This document shows positions 45,816 to 57,827 of a DNA stretch of 64,000 bases, in pieces. Source of the stretch: Vombatus ursinus (taxonomy: Eukaryota; Chordata; Mammalia; Diprotodontia; Vombatidae). The stretch's first letter is position 1, and each line of letters starts with the position of its first letter. The notes under the pieces were generated by a model. The model was not told where the DNA came from. It saw only the letters and a list, made by a program, of their open reading frames with translations, and did no database searches. Where the stretch lies: contig NW_020954599.1 of assembly GCF_900497805.2 (NCBI RefSeq), forward strand, positions 42,869,654 through 42,933,653, written 5' to 3'. Position numbers and translations under genes: made by a program.

Positions 45816-46489
45816 GTTGCCTACACTTTTGGAAATGGTATGTTTATCAGTTGGTTTTGCTTAACTGGTTTAGTTTTCTTTAATACATGAAAGGGTGGGA
45901 GTGGCACTGGAGGTTGTATCAGGAAAAGTGCAATTTAATATGATAACAAGACAAAAGTCACCTATAACATTTTTTTTTGTAAATTCCTCAAAAAACTTAT
46001 AATTTCTTATATGTTATAAAAGATGGTAAATTCCTCAAGTTCAGGGATTGTTTTATCTCTGTTTCCTCACAACCCTGAACTTTACCTATCCCAAAGTTAA
46101 TGATTAATAAATGTTCAGTGAATTGAATTGAATTACATTGACTCAGAGTTAGTCAAGTGATATAAAAATTGAAAAGAATCATTTTTCTCTAAGGTCAATC
46201 TGATTGTTAATACCATTGTCAAACCAAACAGATTCTCTTTCTCATGAATGTGAGATATGTTTTTCTTTTTTAATCTGTCAGTAAACAAATATTTATTAAA
46301 GGCTCACTATGTGCCAGAAGAAATAAATTTATCTCTCTTTGAAGCAAGACTAGACTTAAGAATTAGAAAACTTAGATTAAAGTCTTAGATATCCATGGGT
46401 TAGAAAAATAACAGGGCTGATGAGATTTTTAGTCCATGGCAAACTATTTTTATATTCTTTGTGTTCTGTTGATTTTATTTTGTTTTATT
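45816..46489. other. Spacer with an L2 3' end fragment (46020-46140)
   Basis: GGTAAATTCCTCAAGTTCAG then AATGATTAATAAATGTTCAG is L2. ATATTTATTAAAGGCTCACT at about 46290 is a second, inverted L2 or MIR scrap. The rest is unclassified. Confidence 0.55.
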
Positions 46490-49400
46490 TTATTTTTAGG
46501 GGGAAGGTCCTCTAGTATGATATTTTTCCCGAGTTACATATAAAAAGAATTTTTAACATTCATTTTTAAAATTTTGAATTCCAAATTCTCTCCCTTCTTC
46601 CACCCTTGCCCTCATTAAGAAGGAAAGCAATTTGATATAGGTTATACATGTGAGGTTGTGCAAAACACTTCCATAATAGTCATGTTGTGAAAGAAAATTT
46701 ATAACAAAAAAAACTCAAGGAAAATAAATAAAGTAAAAAAAGTATTCTTTAATCTGCATTCAGACATCATCAGTTCTTACTCTAGGGATGATAGCATTTT
46801 TTATCATTAATTCTTCAGAGTTGTCTTGGATCATTGTATTGCTGAGAATAGATAAGTCATTCAATATTACTATTGCTTTATATACAGTACATTTTACTTT
46901 ATATCAGCTCATGTAAATCTTTCCAGGTTTTTATGAGAGCATCCTGCTCATCATTTCTTATAGCAAAATAGCATTCCATCATAATCTCATACCACAATTT
47001 GGTCAACTATTCCCCAATTGATGAGCATCACCTCAATTTCCAGTTCTTTGCCACCAGAAAAGAACTGCTATAAATGTTTCCATGCATATAGATAATTTTC
47101 CTTTTTTCAAATCTCTTTTGGGAAACAGGCCTGGGAGTGTTCCTGCTAAGTCAAAGGGTATGCATGGTTTTATAGTCCTTTGGGCATAGTTTCAAATTGC
47201 TCTACAGAATGGTTGAACCAGTTCACAACACCACCAATAGCATATAAATGGCTAATTTTCCTCACATACAATCCATCATTTCTCATTGTCCTTTTCTGTC
47301 CTATTAGTTAATCTATTAGGTATGAGGTAGTACTTCAGAATTATTTTAATTTTTATTCCTCTAATTAATAGCTAGTTAAAGATATGGCTACAGATATCTT
47401 GGATTACTTCATCTGAAAACTATCCGTATCTTTTGATCATTTATCAATTGGGCAATTGCTCTTTTTTTTTATAAATTTGACTCAGTTCTTTATGTTTGAG
47501 GAATGAGGACTTTATCAGAGGAATTTGCTACAAAAGTTTTTCATAGTTATTATTGCTAACTGTATTTCTCTCCATCCTATTCCCCTCCCCATTTATTCTA
47601 TTCTCTCTCTCCTTTCACCTTGTCCATGTTTTGCTTATGACTCTCCACTATCCCAATCTGCTCTACCTTCTATCACACACCTCCCTTTCTCTTATCCTAT
47701 TCCCCTCCTACTTTCCTGTAGGATAAGATAGTATACCCAATAGATTGTGTATGTTATTCCTTCTTTGAGCTAATTCTGATGAGAGTAAGGTTCATTTACC
47801 CCATTCTACCTCTCATTTTCTCTTTATCTCAGTTCATTTCTCTCTCATCCCTTAATTTTATTTCTTAGAGATCATCCTTTCATATTCAACTCACACCTTT
47901 GCCCTCTGTCTATACAGTCTAATTGCCCAAATAATGAAAAAGATCTTATGAGTTACAAATACCATCTTCCCATATAGGAATGTCAACCATCTAGCCTTGT
48001 TAAGTCACTTATGATTTCTCTTTCCTGTATGCCTTTTTAAGCTTCTCTTGGATCTTGTATTTGAAAGTCAAATTTTCTATTCAACTCTGGTCTTTTCATC
48101 AAGAATACTTGAAAGTCTATTATTTCATTGAATGTCCATTTTTCCCCTGAAGGATTATATTCAGTTTTGATGACCAGGTGATTCTTGGTTGTAATCCTAG
48201 TTCCTTTGCCCTCAAGAATATTATATTCCATGCCCTGCAGTCCCTTAATGTAGAAGTTGCTAAATCTTGTGCTATCCTGATTGTGTTTCCACAATATTGA
48301 ATTGTTTCTTTCTGGCTGCTTGAAATATTTTCTCCTTGACCTGGGAACTCTGGAATTTGGCTATAATATTTCTGACAGTTTTCATTTTGGAATCTCTTTC
48401 AGGAGGTGATTGGTGAATTCTTTCAGTTTCTAGTTTACCATATGGTTGTAGAATATCAGGGCAGTTTTCCTTGATAATTTCTTGAAAGATGATGTCTAGG
48501 CTCTTTTTTTGATCATGGCTTTCAGGTAGTTCAATAATTTTTAAATTATGTCTCCTGGATCCATTTTCCAGGTCAGTTGTTTTTCCAATGAGATATTTCA
48601 CATTCTCTTCTATTTTTTTCATTCTTTTAGTTTTGTTTTTTATTATTTCTTGATTTCTCATAAAGTCATTAGCTTCCATTTTCTCCATTTGAATTTTTAA
48701 GGAAGTATTTTCTTCAGTGAGTTTTTGGACCTCCTTTTCCATTTGACCAATTCTGCTTTTTAAGGTTTTCTTCTTCACATTGGCTTTTTGGGCCTCCTTT
48801 ACCATTTGTCCTAGTGTGCTTTTTGAGGTGTTATTTTCTTCAGTATTTTTTTGTGTCTCCATTACTAAGCTGTTGACTTGTTTTTTCATGATTTTCCTGC
48901 ATTACTCTCATTTCTCTTCCCATTTTTTCCTCTACCTCTCTTACTTAATTTTCAAAATCCTTTTTGAGCTCTTCCATGGCCTGAGATCAATTCATATTTT
49001 TCTTGGAGGCTTTGGATGTGGAAGCTTTGACTTTGTTGTCTTCTTCTGAGTGTGTGTTTTGGTCTTCCTTGTCATCCTAGTGACTTTTTATAGTCAGAGT
49101 TTTTTTTCCCACATTGTTTGCTCATTTTTCCAGCCTATTACTTGACTTTCAACTGTTGTGTTAAAGTAGGGCTCTGCTTCCAGGGTAAAGGACATGCTGT
49201 CCCAAGCTTCAGAGGTTTTGTGCAGCTGTTTTCAGATATATTTCAAGGGACCTAAAAGTTTTCAATTCTTCCAAGGTGGTATGGTCTAAGTAGAAGTGTT
49301 TACTACTCTCCTGGCCTGTGCTCTGGTCTTTGAGTGACCAGAAGTACTTTTTTATGCTCTAGAACTGTAAGGAGGGTCCCACCTTTACCATGGCTTCAAA

Positions 49401-49930
49401 CTCTGCTATTCTAGTGTCCTTCTCTCTCTGGGAACCTGATTTGAGTATGGGCAAAGCAACAGAGTACTGACTCAGTGCTAGCAAAAGACTGCTGTAATTT
49501 TCTGACCAGCTATTTGACCTCCTTACTATCTGTTGACTAAGAGTTCCAGAAGTAACGTTGATTCAGTCACTCTGAAGGCATGCTGCTAGTTTGTTGTGGC
49601 TGTGCTGTGATGGTGTGGACTGTGCTGGACTGTGTTCTGCTCTCATTCAGGTGCCACAGACCCTTCCTACTGACCTTCTAAGTTGTTTTCAGTGTCTGTG
49701 GGCTGAGAGGTCTGGAAACCCACCATTGATGCCAGTGATTCAGTCATCCTGAGGCCTGCTCTGTGTTTGTTGGGGCCAGGTCTCTGTTGGTACTGCCTGT
49801 GCTAGACTGTATTCCTTTCTCATTCTGGTGCAAGAGACTTGTCCTTCCAAGTTGTCTTGGGCTAGAAATTTGTTTCTTTCCATCATTTTGGGGGTTTTGT
49901 TGCTGTAGAATTTGTTTAGAGTCTTTTTTC
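46490..49930 (-). mobile_element. L1 derivative: 5' UTR, ORF1, spacer, short ORF2 C-terminus, 3' UTR
   Basis: On the minus strand the 5' UTR runs from about 49930 to 49126 and lacks its extreme 5' end. ORF1 (49125-48037) and the spacer to about 47545 follow. Then comes a direct join to the ORF2 C-terminal 800 bases and the 3' UTR. The endonuclease and reverse transcriptase are absent. The join lies in the first codons of ORF2, close to where the next element also loses ORF2. It is a HAL1-like (half-L1) form or an internally deleted L1. Confidence 0.75.
48037..49125 (-). pseudogene. ORF1 of the L1 derivative, best-preserved ORF1 in the window
   Basis: A 205-residue stretch is open (48889-48272). 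It shows a long coiled coil with repeated LKSRIGQMEKEVQKLTEEN-type heptads, then the RNA-recognition part (HNLKIIELPESHDQKKSLDI), and the C-terminal domain (ERIHQSPPERDSKMKTVRNI). The final 85 codons (48294-48037) continue in another frame. The coiled coil is extended: three similar QMEKE-type blocks occur in a row, one more than in the neighbouring L1. Few breaks, so fairly young. Confidence 0.8.
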
Positions 49931-50742
49931 CTTGTTTAATTAATATATTTTTAGTTTCCAACATTCACCTGCACAAGATTTTTATTTCCAAAATTTCTTC
50001 CCAAATCTCCCCTCCCTCAACCCCAAGATGACATGCATTCTGATTACCCTTTTCCCCATTCTACCTTCCCTTCTCTTTTCCCCTTCTCCTTCTATTTTCA
50101 TAGAGGGTAAGACAGATTTCTCTACCCCATGGTCTGTGTATCTTGTTTCCCAGTTACATGTAAAAACAGTTTTTAACATTTGTTTTTAAAACTTTGAATT
50201 CTAAATTCTGTCCCTCCCTCCCTACTCATCCTCATTGAGAAGGCAAGCAATTTGATATAGGTTATATATGTGTAGTCGTGCAAAATACTTTCATAATAGT
50301 CATGTTGTGAAAGTTTAACTATCTTTCCCTCCATCCTATTCTACCCTCCCCCATTTATTCTATTCTCTCCTTTGACTCTGTCCTTCCTCAGAAGTGTTTG
50401 CTTCTGATTACCTCTCCCCTAATCTGCCCTCCCTTCTGTCACCACTCTTTTATTTCCCCCTCCTCTACTTTCCTGAAGGGTAAGATAGATTTTCATACCC
50501 AATTGAGTTTGTATGTTATTCCCACCTTAATCCAAATCCTATAAGAATAAGATTCACTCATTCCCTCTCACCTTCCCCCATTTCCCCTCCATTGTAAAAG
50601 TCTTTTCTTGTCTGTTTTATGTGAGATAATTTACCCCATTCTACCTCTCTCTTTCTCCTTCTCTCCCCTTAATTTAATCCTCTCTCACCCCTCAATTTTA
50701 TTCTCCAGATATCACCTCTTCATCTTCAACTCACCCTGTGCC

Positions 50743-50852
<110 letters not shown>

Positions 50853-50995
50853 GTACATACACAAAATTTTTTTCCCTCCAACTACTCTAATACTGACAAA
50901 GGACTCATGAGTTACAAATATCATCTTTCTGTGCAGGAATGTAAATAGTTCAACCTTAATAAGTCTCTTATAATTTCTCTTTTCTGTTTACCTCT

Positions 50996-52086
50996 TCATG
51001 TTTCTCTTGAGTCTGGTATTTGAAAGTCAAATTTTCTATTCAGCTCTGGTATTTTCAACAAGAATGCTTGAAAGTCCTCTATTTCACTGAATGTCAATTT
51101 TTCCCTCTGAAGGGTTATACTCAGTTTTGCTGGGTAGGTGATTCTTGGTTGTAATCCTATCTCCTTTGCCCTCCAGAATATTATATTCCATGCCCTCCAG
51201 TCCCTTAATGTAAAAGCTGCTAAATCTTGTGTCATCCTGATTGTGTTTCCATAATACTTGAGTTGTTTCTTTCTGGCTACTTGAAATATTTTCTCCTTGA
51301 CCTGGGAAGTCTGGAATTTGACTATAATATTCCTGGCAGTTTTTCTTTTGGGATCTCTTTTGGGAGGGGATTGGTGGATTCTTTCAATTTCTAGTTTGTC
51401 ATCTGGTTGTAGAATATCAAGGCAATTTTCCTTAATAATTTCTTGAGAAATGATGTCTAGGCTTTTTTTTTATCATGGCTTTCAGGTAGTCTAATAATTT
51501 TTAAATTATTTCTCATGGATCTATTTTCAAAGTCATTTGTTTTTTCCAATAAGATATTTCACGTTGTCTTGCATTTTTTTCATTCTTTTTGTTTTGTTTT
51601 TCTAATTACTTGATTTCTTATAAAAGTCATTAGCTTTCATTTGCTCCATTAGGAATTTTAAAGAATTTTTTTTTCTTCAGTGAGCTTTTGGATCTCCTTT
51701 TCCATATGGGCAATTATGCTTTTTAAGTTCTTCTTCTGCTCATGGGCTTTTTGGACCCCTTTTGCCATTTGGTCTAGTCTATTTTTAAGGTGTTATTTTA
51801 TTCAGTATTTTTTGGGCCTCTTTTAGCAAGCTGTTGACTCATTTTTCAAGATTTTCTTGCATCACTCTCATTTCTCTTCCCAACTTTTCCTCTACTTCTC
51901 TTAAGTGATTTTCAAAATCCTTTTTGAGCTGTTCCATGCCCTGATATTAATTCATATTTTTCTTGGAGGCTTTGGATGTGGAAGATTTGACTTATTTGTC
52001 TTCTTCTGTGTATATGTTTTGGTCTTCTTTGTCACCATTGCAACTTTATATAATCAGAGTTTTTTTTTTTCCCATTGTCTGCTCAT
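50996..52086 (-). pseudogene. ORF1 of the HAL1-like element
   Basis: The start at 52086-52084 reads ATGAGCAGACAATG. The last 79 codons are open (51235-50996) and end LKIPELNRKFDFQIPDSRET, the usual ORF1p C-terminus. Upstream, the coiled-coil and RNA-recognition regions align to the ORF1 at 48037-49125 with several frame breaks. Confidence 0.75.
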
Positions 52087-52985
52087 TTTCCTAGACTATT
52101 ACTTGACTCTTAACTATTTAACTGTTAAAGTAGGGCTCTGCTTCTCTTATTCTAGGCTGGAGGGCATATTGTCCTTAGCTTCAGGGGTTTTGTGTAGTTG
52201 TTTTCAGAGATACTGCTAGGGACCTGTAAGTTTTCAGTTCTTCCCAGGTGGTATGATACAAGTAGAGGTGTTTACTGCTCTCTTATCCTGTGTTCTGGTC
52301 TGTGAGTAACCACAAGCACTCTTTTCTGCCCTGGAACTGTGAGGAGAGTTGCCTCTCAACTGCTGCCACAAGCTCTGCTATGCCAGTGCTCCTCCTCTCC
52401 CTAGGACTGCCACCCAGGACTGTGATTCCAATCCAAGTATGGGCAAAGCAACAGAATCCTGACTCAGTGCCAGCAAAGAGACCTTTATAATCTCCTTCTA
52501 ATCAGTTATTTGATTCCCTTGCCTTCTGTGGGCTGAGAGGTCTGGAAGCAGCCATGCTGCCACCACTGCTGCCATTGCTACAGTCTGGGCCTGTGCTGGG
52601 TCTGGGACTGAACTCCTCTCTAGTCTCACTTGGGTCTGACAGATGTTTCCTACTGACCTTCTATGTATCTGGCATTTATGGGTTAAGAAGTCTGGAAACC
52701 ATCACAGCTGGCTGTGATTTAGTCCCTGAGGCCTGCACTGGGGCCTCATCTGTGTCGGTCCAGCCATTGCCGACCTGTGCTCCTTTCCTAGCCTGGTGCA
52801 ACAGACCTTTCCCATCGACCATCCAGGTTGTCTTGGGCTGGAAATTTGTTTCGCTCTGTCTTTTTGTGGGTTCAGCTACTCTAGATTTTGTTTCGAGTCA
52901 TTTCTAAAGGTATTTGGAGGGGTTTGGGGAGAACTCAGCCAAGCCATGCCTACACTCTCCCATCTTGGTTCTGCCTTCACATTTT

Positions 52986-53165
52986 AAAGTTTAATTTGCA
53001 TTGTAAACATTTTCACCATCTGTTTATTTAGTGTGGACAATCAACAAAACAATAAATCATGTCCTAATATGTAGAGTTTGCTAATTTCTGAGGTAGAAAT
53101 GCTCACACTGAAAATTTAACAATCTCTGAGATCCAGTTTAGGATGGCTCCAGCACAGTAGTATTT
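52986..53165. mobile_element. hAT-like MITE, second copy, diverged
   Basis: GTAGAAATGCTCACACTGAA and a GGCTCCAGCACAGTAGT end match the element at 34818-35070. Its left end is lost or altered where the HAL1-like element adjoins. Confidence 0.6.
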
Positions 53166-54139
53166 GGTAAAGTTAATCATTCTAAAGTAGAATATAGATA
53201 CTTTAAGAATTTAAATATAATTGAACTATAACTAGTAAGTCTATTTGTCAAGTTTTTACTTTAATGGTCTCAGCTGCAAAGCCTGATGTCAAAGCCTTAA
53301 TCTCATTTCAATGATACCAGGGATTTTTTGAGCACCTAAGAGACAAGACTTCAGAAGTATCTTGGCATTAAAAAAGTTGATTTTCCTCAAGATTCTGTGC
53401 AGTATAACCTAAGACAGTTTGAAGAAACTTCCAAATCTCCATTTAAGGTCATAGTTAAATGGATATCTATTTCCCAGGATAGCTCTTTCATTATACAACT
53501 CAGAATTGCTTTGGCAGACTAAAGAACCAGAGGAAGAATAAGCAAAAGGAAAAAAAATAGATTTCCTAAAATTATCTTGTATGTGAATCTCAGAAATCAA
53601 TATCCAATGTTTGATTATGTATTAAATAACTTAGGAGGCAAAAATGTAACTCAGAAGTGGCATCCTTCCTGAAATATATGGACAATATTAGGCGTAGTAA
53701 GTAAAGCTTCTTTGTATAGTACAATCACCTTAACATTCTGAATGTTTGCAATATATTACAATTTCAGATAAAAATTTCTCCTTTGCTTATGGTAATGTTG
53801 GCCTAAGAAATAATTGAAAAGTAATTCTTATTTCAGTATTTCATTCCTGGGCCATTGGGTGAAGCTTTTTCTGTCTGTAATTCATTGACATAGCCTTTAA
53901 GAATCCAGAGCAATCTTTATAGCTCCATGAAAGGCATTGCAATAGGATTTTAGTAAAGGCTTGTAGGAAATAATCACTGAAAAATCTGGGAGGAAGCTTA
54001 AAAATATTTTCCCCTGTATTTCCCTTTGGGAGTGAGAAGGATTTAAATTTGTTATGGGTTTCCATGTTCAGTTTTGGTGTGAAAAGACTAATCAGAAAAT
54101 GTCATGATTGTGTCATCTTCTTCCTCACTGTAATCACTA
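53166..54139. other. Repeat-free complex sequence
   Basis: No repeat or coding signal is recognised. The 74-codon minus-strand frame (54065-53841) matches no family I know. Confidence 0.5.
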
Positions 54140-54400
54140 CCACCACCATCATCATCATCATCATAGCTAACATTTATAGCTAGCACATTAAGATTTATAA
54201 AACAATTTGCATATTGTGTCACATTTGAGCCTCATAACAATCTTGTGAGATATTTGCTATTGTTACCTATTTTACAGATGAGGAAAGTAAGGTTTAGGGG
54301 TTTAATCACTTGCTCCAGGTCACAATAATTGTAAATGACTGAAGAAGCATTTGAATTCATGTCCTCCTGACTCTAGGAATGTCATTTGTCAATGATAAAA
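54140..54400 (-). mobile_element. MIR-like SINE, inverted, with a (CAT)n edge
   Basis: CATAGCTAACATTTATAGCT, TATTTTACAGATGAGGAAAG and ATGTCCTCCTGACTCTAG. Confidence 0.8.
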
Positions 54401-54424
54401 CCCATCCTTTCTCATATATATGCC

Positions 54425-54665
54425 ACATTCTTTGCTAAGAGGCAGCATTACATGATGATTTGCAAGGCTTATTTCTGAGTTAGGAAGAATAAGATTCAAT
54501 TATTACCTCTGACCCACACTGGCTGTGCCAGTCTCTCAATGCCCCAGGCCAGTCTGTAGGTCTTCAAGTTACAGATGAGTTACATTAGTAAGAAAATTTC
54601 CACAGGAATTCCTTCCACATACCAAAACCACAAGTACAGATTCCTTGCTGCTCTAAAAATGTGCA
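54425..54665 (+). mobile_element. tRNA-derived core-SINE, nearly complete
   Basis: GAGGCAGCATTACATGATGA, CTGACCCACACTGGCTGTGC, CTCTCAATGCCCCAGGCCAG, then GGAATTCCTTCCACATACCA. This is a different subfamily from the SINE at 8154. Confidence 0.75.
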
Positions 54666-55194
54666 TATTTCATAACTAATAAAGCACTATAAAGCTATAT
54701 AGTAATAGTAATAGGATTATTGGAAGAACCTGTAACCAATCCTGTGTTGTCATAGAGGGGTCATATATTGTCAACATTTTTGTTAAACTGAACAAAATAA
54801 GTGAAATTAATGAAGTTATACAGATGTCCATTTTTTTCCTTTAGTACTTCAAAGATTTTTTATTTCATCTATGTGGGTACATCCCTCTGTTGATTCAAGA
54901 TTCCAACCCCTCTATAGCAATTGGTTGTCTTTGATAGTTGCTGACTTTAAAAAAGTCATCAATATTTCACTAACTTGATGAGCGTCTCTGAATCCATCTT
55001 GATCCTGAGGAAAAAGACATAATTTAATCTCCAGAGCTTTTCCAGTTTGTTAGCACATGCCAGAACTTTCAAGTCTGATGGCATCCCATTAAGAACCTCT
55101 ACCAAGATGAGGTTTTAAAGTAGGACTTTAGGATGTTTTGTGTTTACAAAATCCTATCCTAGAAGCCTGTATCATTCACTGGCTTGTAATATAT
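54666..55194. other. Unclassified complex sequence
   Basis: 54860-55110 has the complexity of coding or repeat sequence (GAATCCATCTTGATCCTGAG), but I cannot place it in a family. Confidence 0.4.
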
Positions 55195-55367
55195 AAGACC
55201 ATAGATCTAGAAAGGACAGAGATCTTAGAGGTGTTCTAAACAAACCTTTTTCTTTTTACAGACTCATTCAAAGTCACACAGATAGTTAGTGCCAGAGCTG
55301 TAATATGAACTCATGTCATGTGTTGTGTGAGCCATTGCTCTTTCCACTACCACACTCCCATCTTTAT
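55195..55367 (-). mobile_element. Core-SINE fragment, inverted (MAR1-like)
   Basis: ATAGATCTAGAAAGGACAGA, CATTCAAAGTCACACAGATA and GCTCTTTCCACTACCACACT. Confidence 0.75.
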
Positions 55368-55369
55368 AG

Positions 55370-55405
55370 GTATGTGTGTGTGTGTGTGTGTGTGTGTATG
55401 TATGA
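55370..55405 (+). repeat. (GT)n microsatellite
   Basis: About 14 GT units with TATG at the edges. Confidence 0.95.
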
Positions 55406-56257
55406 TTTAGATATCTTTCTTGTGAATATGTATTTCCTTTCAATGTTAGTGTATTTACAAATATATTACCATAAAAATATGGTTTGGCAAAGAATGCTAT
55501 AATAATTTTTGAGAACAATGTAGATCACTAATAGTGATTAAAGCATGATTGCAGACTCCTACTTATATATAAATCAATTTTAGCAAGATGGCCAATTTTT
55601 CATCTGTTTCAGTAGAATTCTTTCTTTCATAAATAATAGTTGTTGTTGTTGTTTTTTACCATACTCTAGAATATTAAAAGGACAAAAAAAACAAATGGAG
55701 GGTAGGAGGACTAATTTCTAAAATTAAATCTCATTATAATATACAAATATTAAGAGCACTTGCATATTTTGTTTTATAATAAAAGTATTTTTATTCTTAA
55801 AATACTAATCAGAAAATTACAAATATGACAACAGCAACATAAAATTTCTTAGATAATAATGTTTGAAAAGGAATAATTTATTCTGATTATACTATTTGCT
55901 TAATCTCAGCTATGGGGATAATGAGAGTTGATTTCCTTTGATCATATATCTGGTAACTCAAGGAATGGAGGAAAAAGTTTCACCTTGAAACTTCAAGTAG
56001 AAGCACAGGGCATTAAACAAATGCAACTTGGCAACCAGCATTACATAGGAAAAACCTATTTCCCTTTGGTAACATATGTATTATATTACATAACAAATTC
56101 ATAATGGAACCAATCTATATAGTTGTGTTGTGTTAGAACAGTTGGGAAAATGAATTCTCTTTAATTTTTCCCATGCATCCTATAGTGTTAAACTCTAATT
56201 TCTAATGATGAGAGGTCCAACTGAAGAAGTGGAAATGAGAATTTAAAAATAGCCTTT
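55406..56257. other. AT-rich sequence, nothing recognised
   Basis: Includes a short (GTT)n run at 55640-55658. No gene or repeat family is seen. Confidence 0.55.
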
Positions 56258-56273
56258 TGGAACTTCTTGAAGC

Positions 56274-56282
56274 CAAGATGGC
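56274..56282 (+). promoter_or_regulatory. YY1-type site at L1 5' end
   Basis: CAAGATGGC about 16 bases inside the 5' end, the position it holds in human L1. Confidence 0.5.
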
Positions 56283-57265
56283 AGAATAAGAAGGAAATTG
56301 CCATAAATCTCCCATACTCACCTCCAAACAACCATAAAATAGCACCCCCAAACAAATCTTGGAACAACAGAACCAGCAAAAAAGATGGGGTGAAACTCTC
56401 TTTTAGCCCAAGAAACATATAAGGTAGGTAGGAAAGATCTGTTTCACTTGAGTAAAAGGTGAGTGCAGTCTAAGAGAGGAAGCACTCCAGCAAGGCAGCA
56501 ACAAGTTCCACTTCACCAAACCAGTGGGACATCCTCAGCCCCAGTGTAGTGGAGCAGGCAAATATCAATACCAGGACACGTCATGTGCCTCAGCATAGCC
56601 AGGTAAAACCAGCTCAAAGAACCTTCACTTGCTTCGGCATAGCCTCTGGCAAACAGGTAGATGCCAAAGATGGGACCCCACAGGTGCCTGAGCAAATGGG
56701 TAGACATCAGTGCCAGGACCACCCACATATCCCAGCATAAACAAGTTATCAGGTAGCTGCCAGAAAAGGGACCTACCATGTGTGTCAGTGTAGCCCCATG
56801 CAAAGAGGTAGATGCCAAAGCAGGAGCACCAGATCCCTATGGCCTCCAGCAGCACCAGACACCTCTCACAACTACTCTCCCTGCAGCACCAAACACAAGG
56901 GTCTCTTGTGGACCCCAGGACAATATCAATGCAGCACCAGTTAAACTGCCAGTATGTGCAGCCCCTGGAACAAGAAACCTGAGACAGTGCCCCTTCTACC
57001 TCAGGAGCAGAGCTCCAATTTAAAAGTGAGGAGAAAGGTCAAAAAAATGAGCCCACCCCCAAAACAAACAAACAAACAAAACAAAAAAAAAATCTGACTA
57101 CAGAAACTTATTATGATGACAGAAAAGATCAAGACACAAACTCAAAAGAGAACAACAATGTCAAAACACCTATGGGAAAAACCCCAAAGGGAAACAAGAA
57201 GTGATCTCAAGCCTGCAAAGAACTCATGTAAAAGTTCAAAAAAGAGCTTAAAATAAAATAAGAGA

Positions 57266-57582
57266 CTCATGATGTAAAATGCTATCCACTTCCAGAGAAA
57301 GAACTATGGAGTCTGAATGCAGATGGAAGCATACTATTTGCTCATTTGTTATTTTGTTTTATTATTTCATTCTCATGATTCTTCCCATTAGTTCTAATTG
57401 TTCTTTACATTATGACTAATGGGAAAATATATTTAATATGAATGTATAAGTACAGTCTATATCAAATTGCATGCCATCTTGCAGTGGGGGGGAGGAGAGG
57501 AAGAGGAAGAAAATTAAAAACTCAAAAACTCATGGAAGTGAATGTTAAAAAATAAAAATTAATTAATTAATTATTTAAAAAT
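57266..57582 (+). mobile_element. L1 3' UTR fragment with 16-base TSD inside L1 ORF1
   Basis: CACTTCCAGAGAAAGAACTA, CAAATTGCATGCCATCTTGC and an AT-rich A tail (57550-57582) are the L1 3' UTR. The TSD aaaataaaataagaga is perfect at 57250-57265 and 57583-57598. Confidence 0.92.
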
Positions 57583-57827
57583 AAAATAAAATAAGAGAGG
57601 TAGAAGAAAAAAGTGGGAAAAGAAATTAGGGTGATGCAAGAGAATTACAAAAAAAAGAGTCAAAAACTTAGAAAAAGAAAACAATTTCTTAAAAAGTAGA
57701 ATTGGCCAATGGAAAAGGAGATACAAAAATCTACTTAAGAAAATAAGTCCTTAAAAAGTACAACTGGCAAAATGGAAGAGGAGGTACAAAAGCTAACTCA
57801 GAGGAACAACTCCTTAAAAGTTAGAAC

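Larger units (their letters stand above)
56258..57827 (+). mobile_element. L1 5' part (5' UTR + ORF1 N-terminal half), interrupted
   Basis: The 5' end is near 56258, with CAAGATGGC at 56274-56282. The 5' UTR includes degenerate tandem units of about 44-55 bases (56570-56830). The ORF1 coiled-coil part is readable at 57600-57825 (AGAAAACAATTTCTTAAAAA), where three LKxxNWQME-like blocks occur in series. A young L1 3' end sits in it at 57266-57582. It stops at 57827 against an LTR fragment. No 3' half is present. Confidence 0.8.

Noticed and set aside
56513-56818. 101-codon minus-strand frame with repeated motifs
   Set aside because: It is antisense to the tandem units of an L1 5' UTR.
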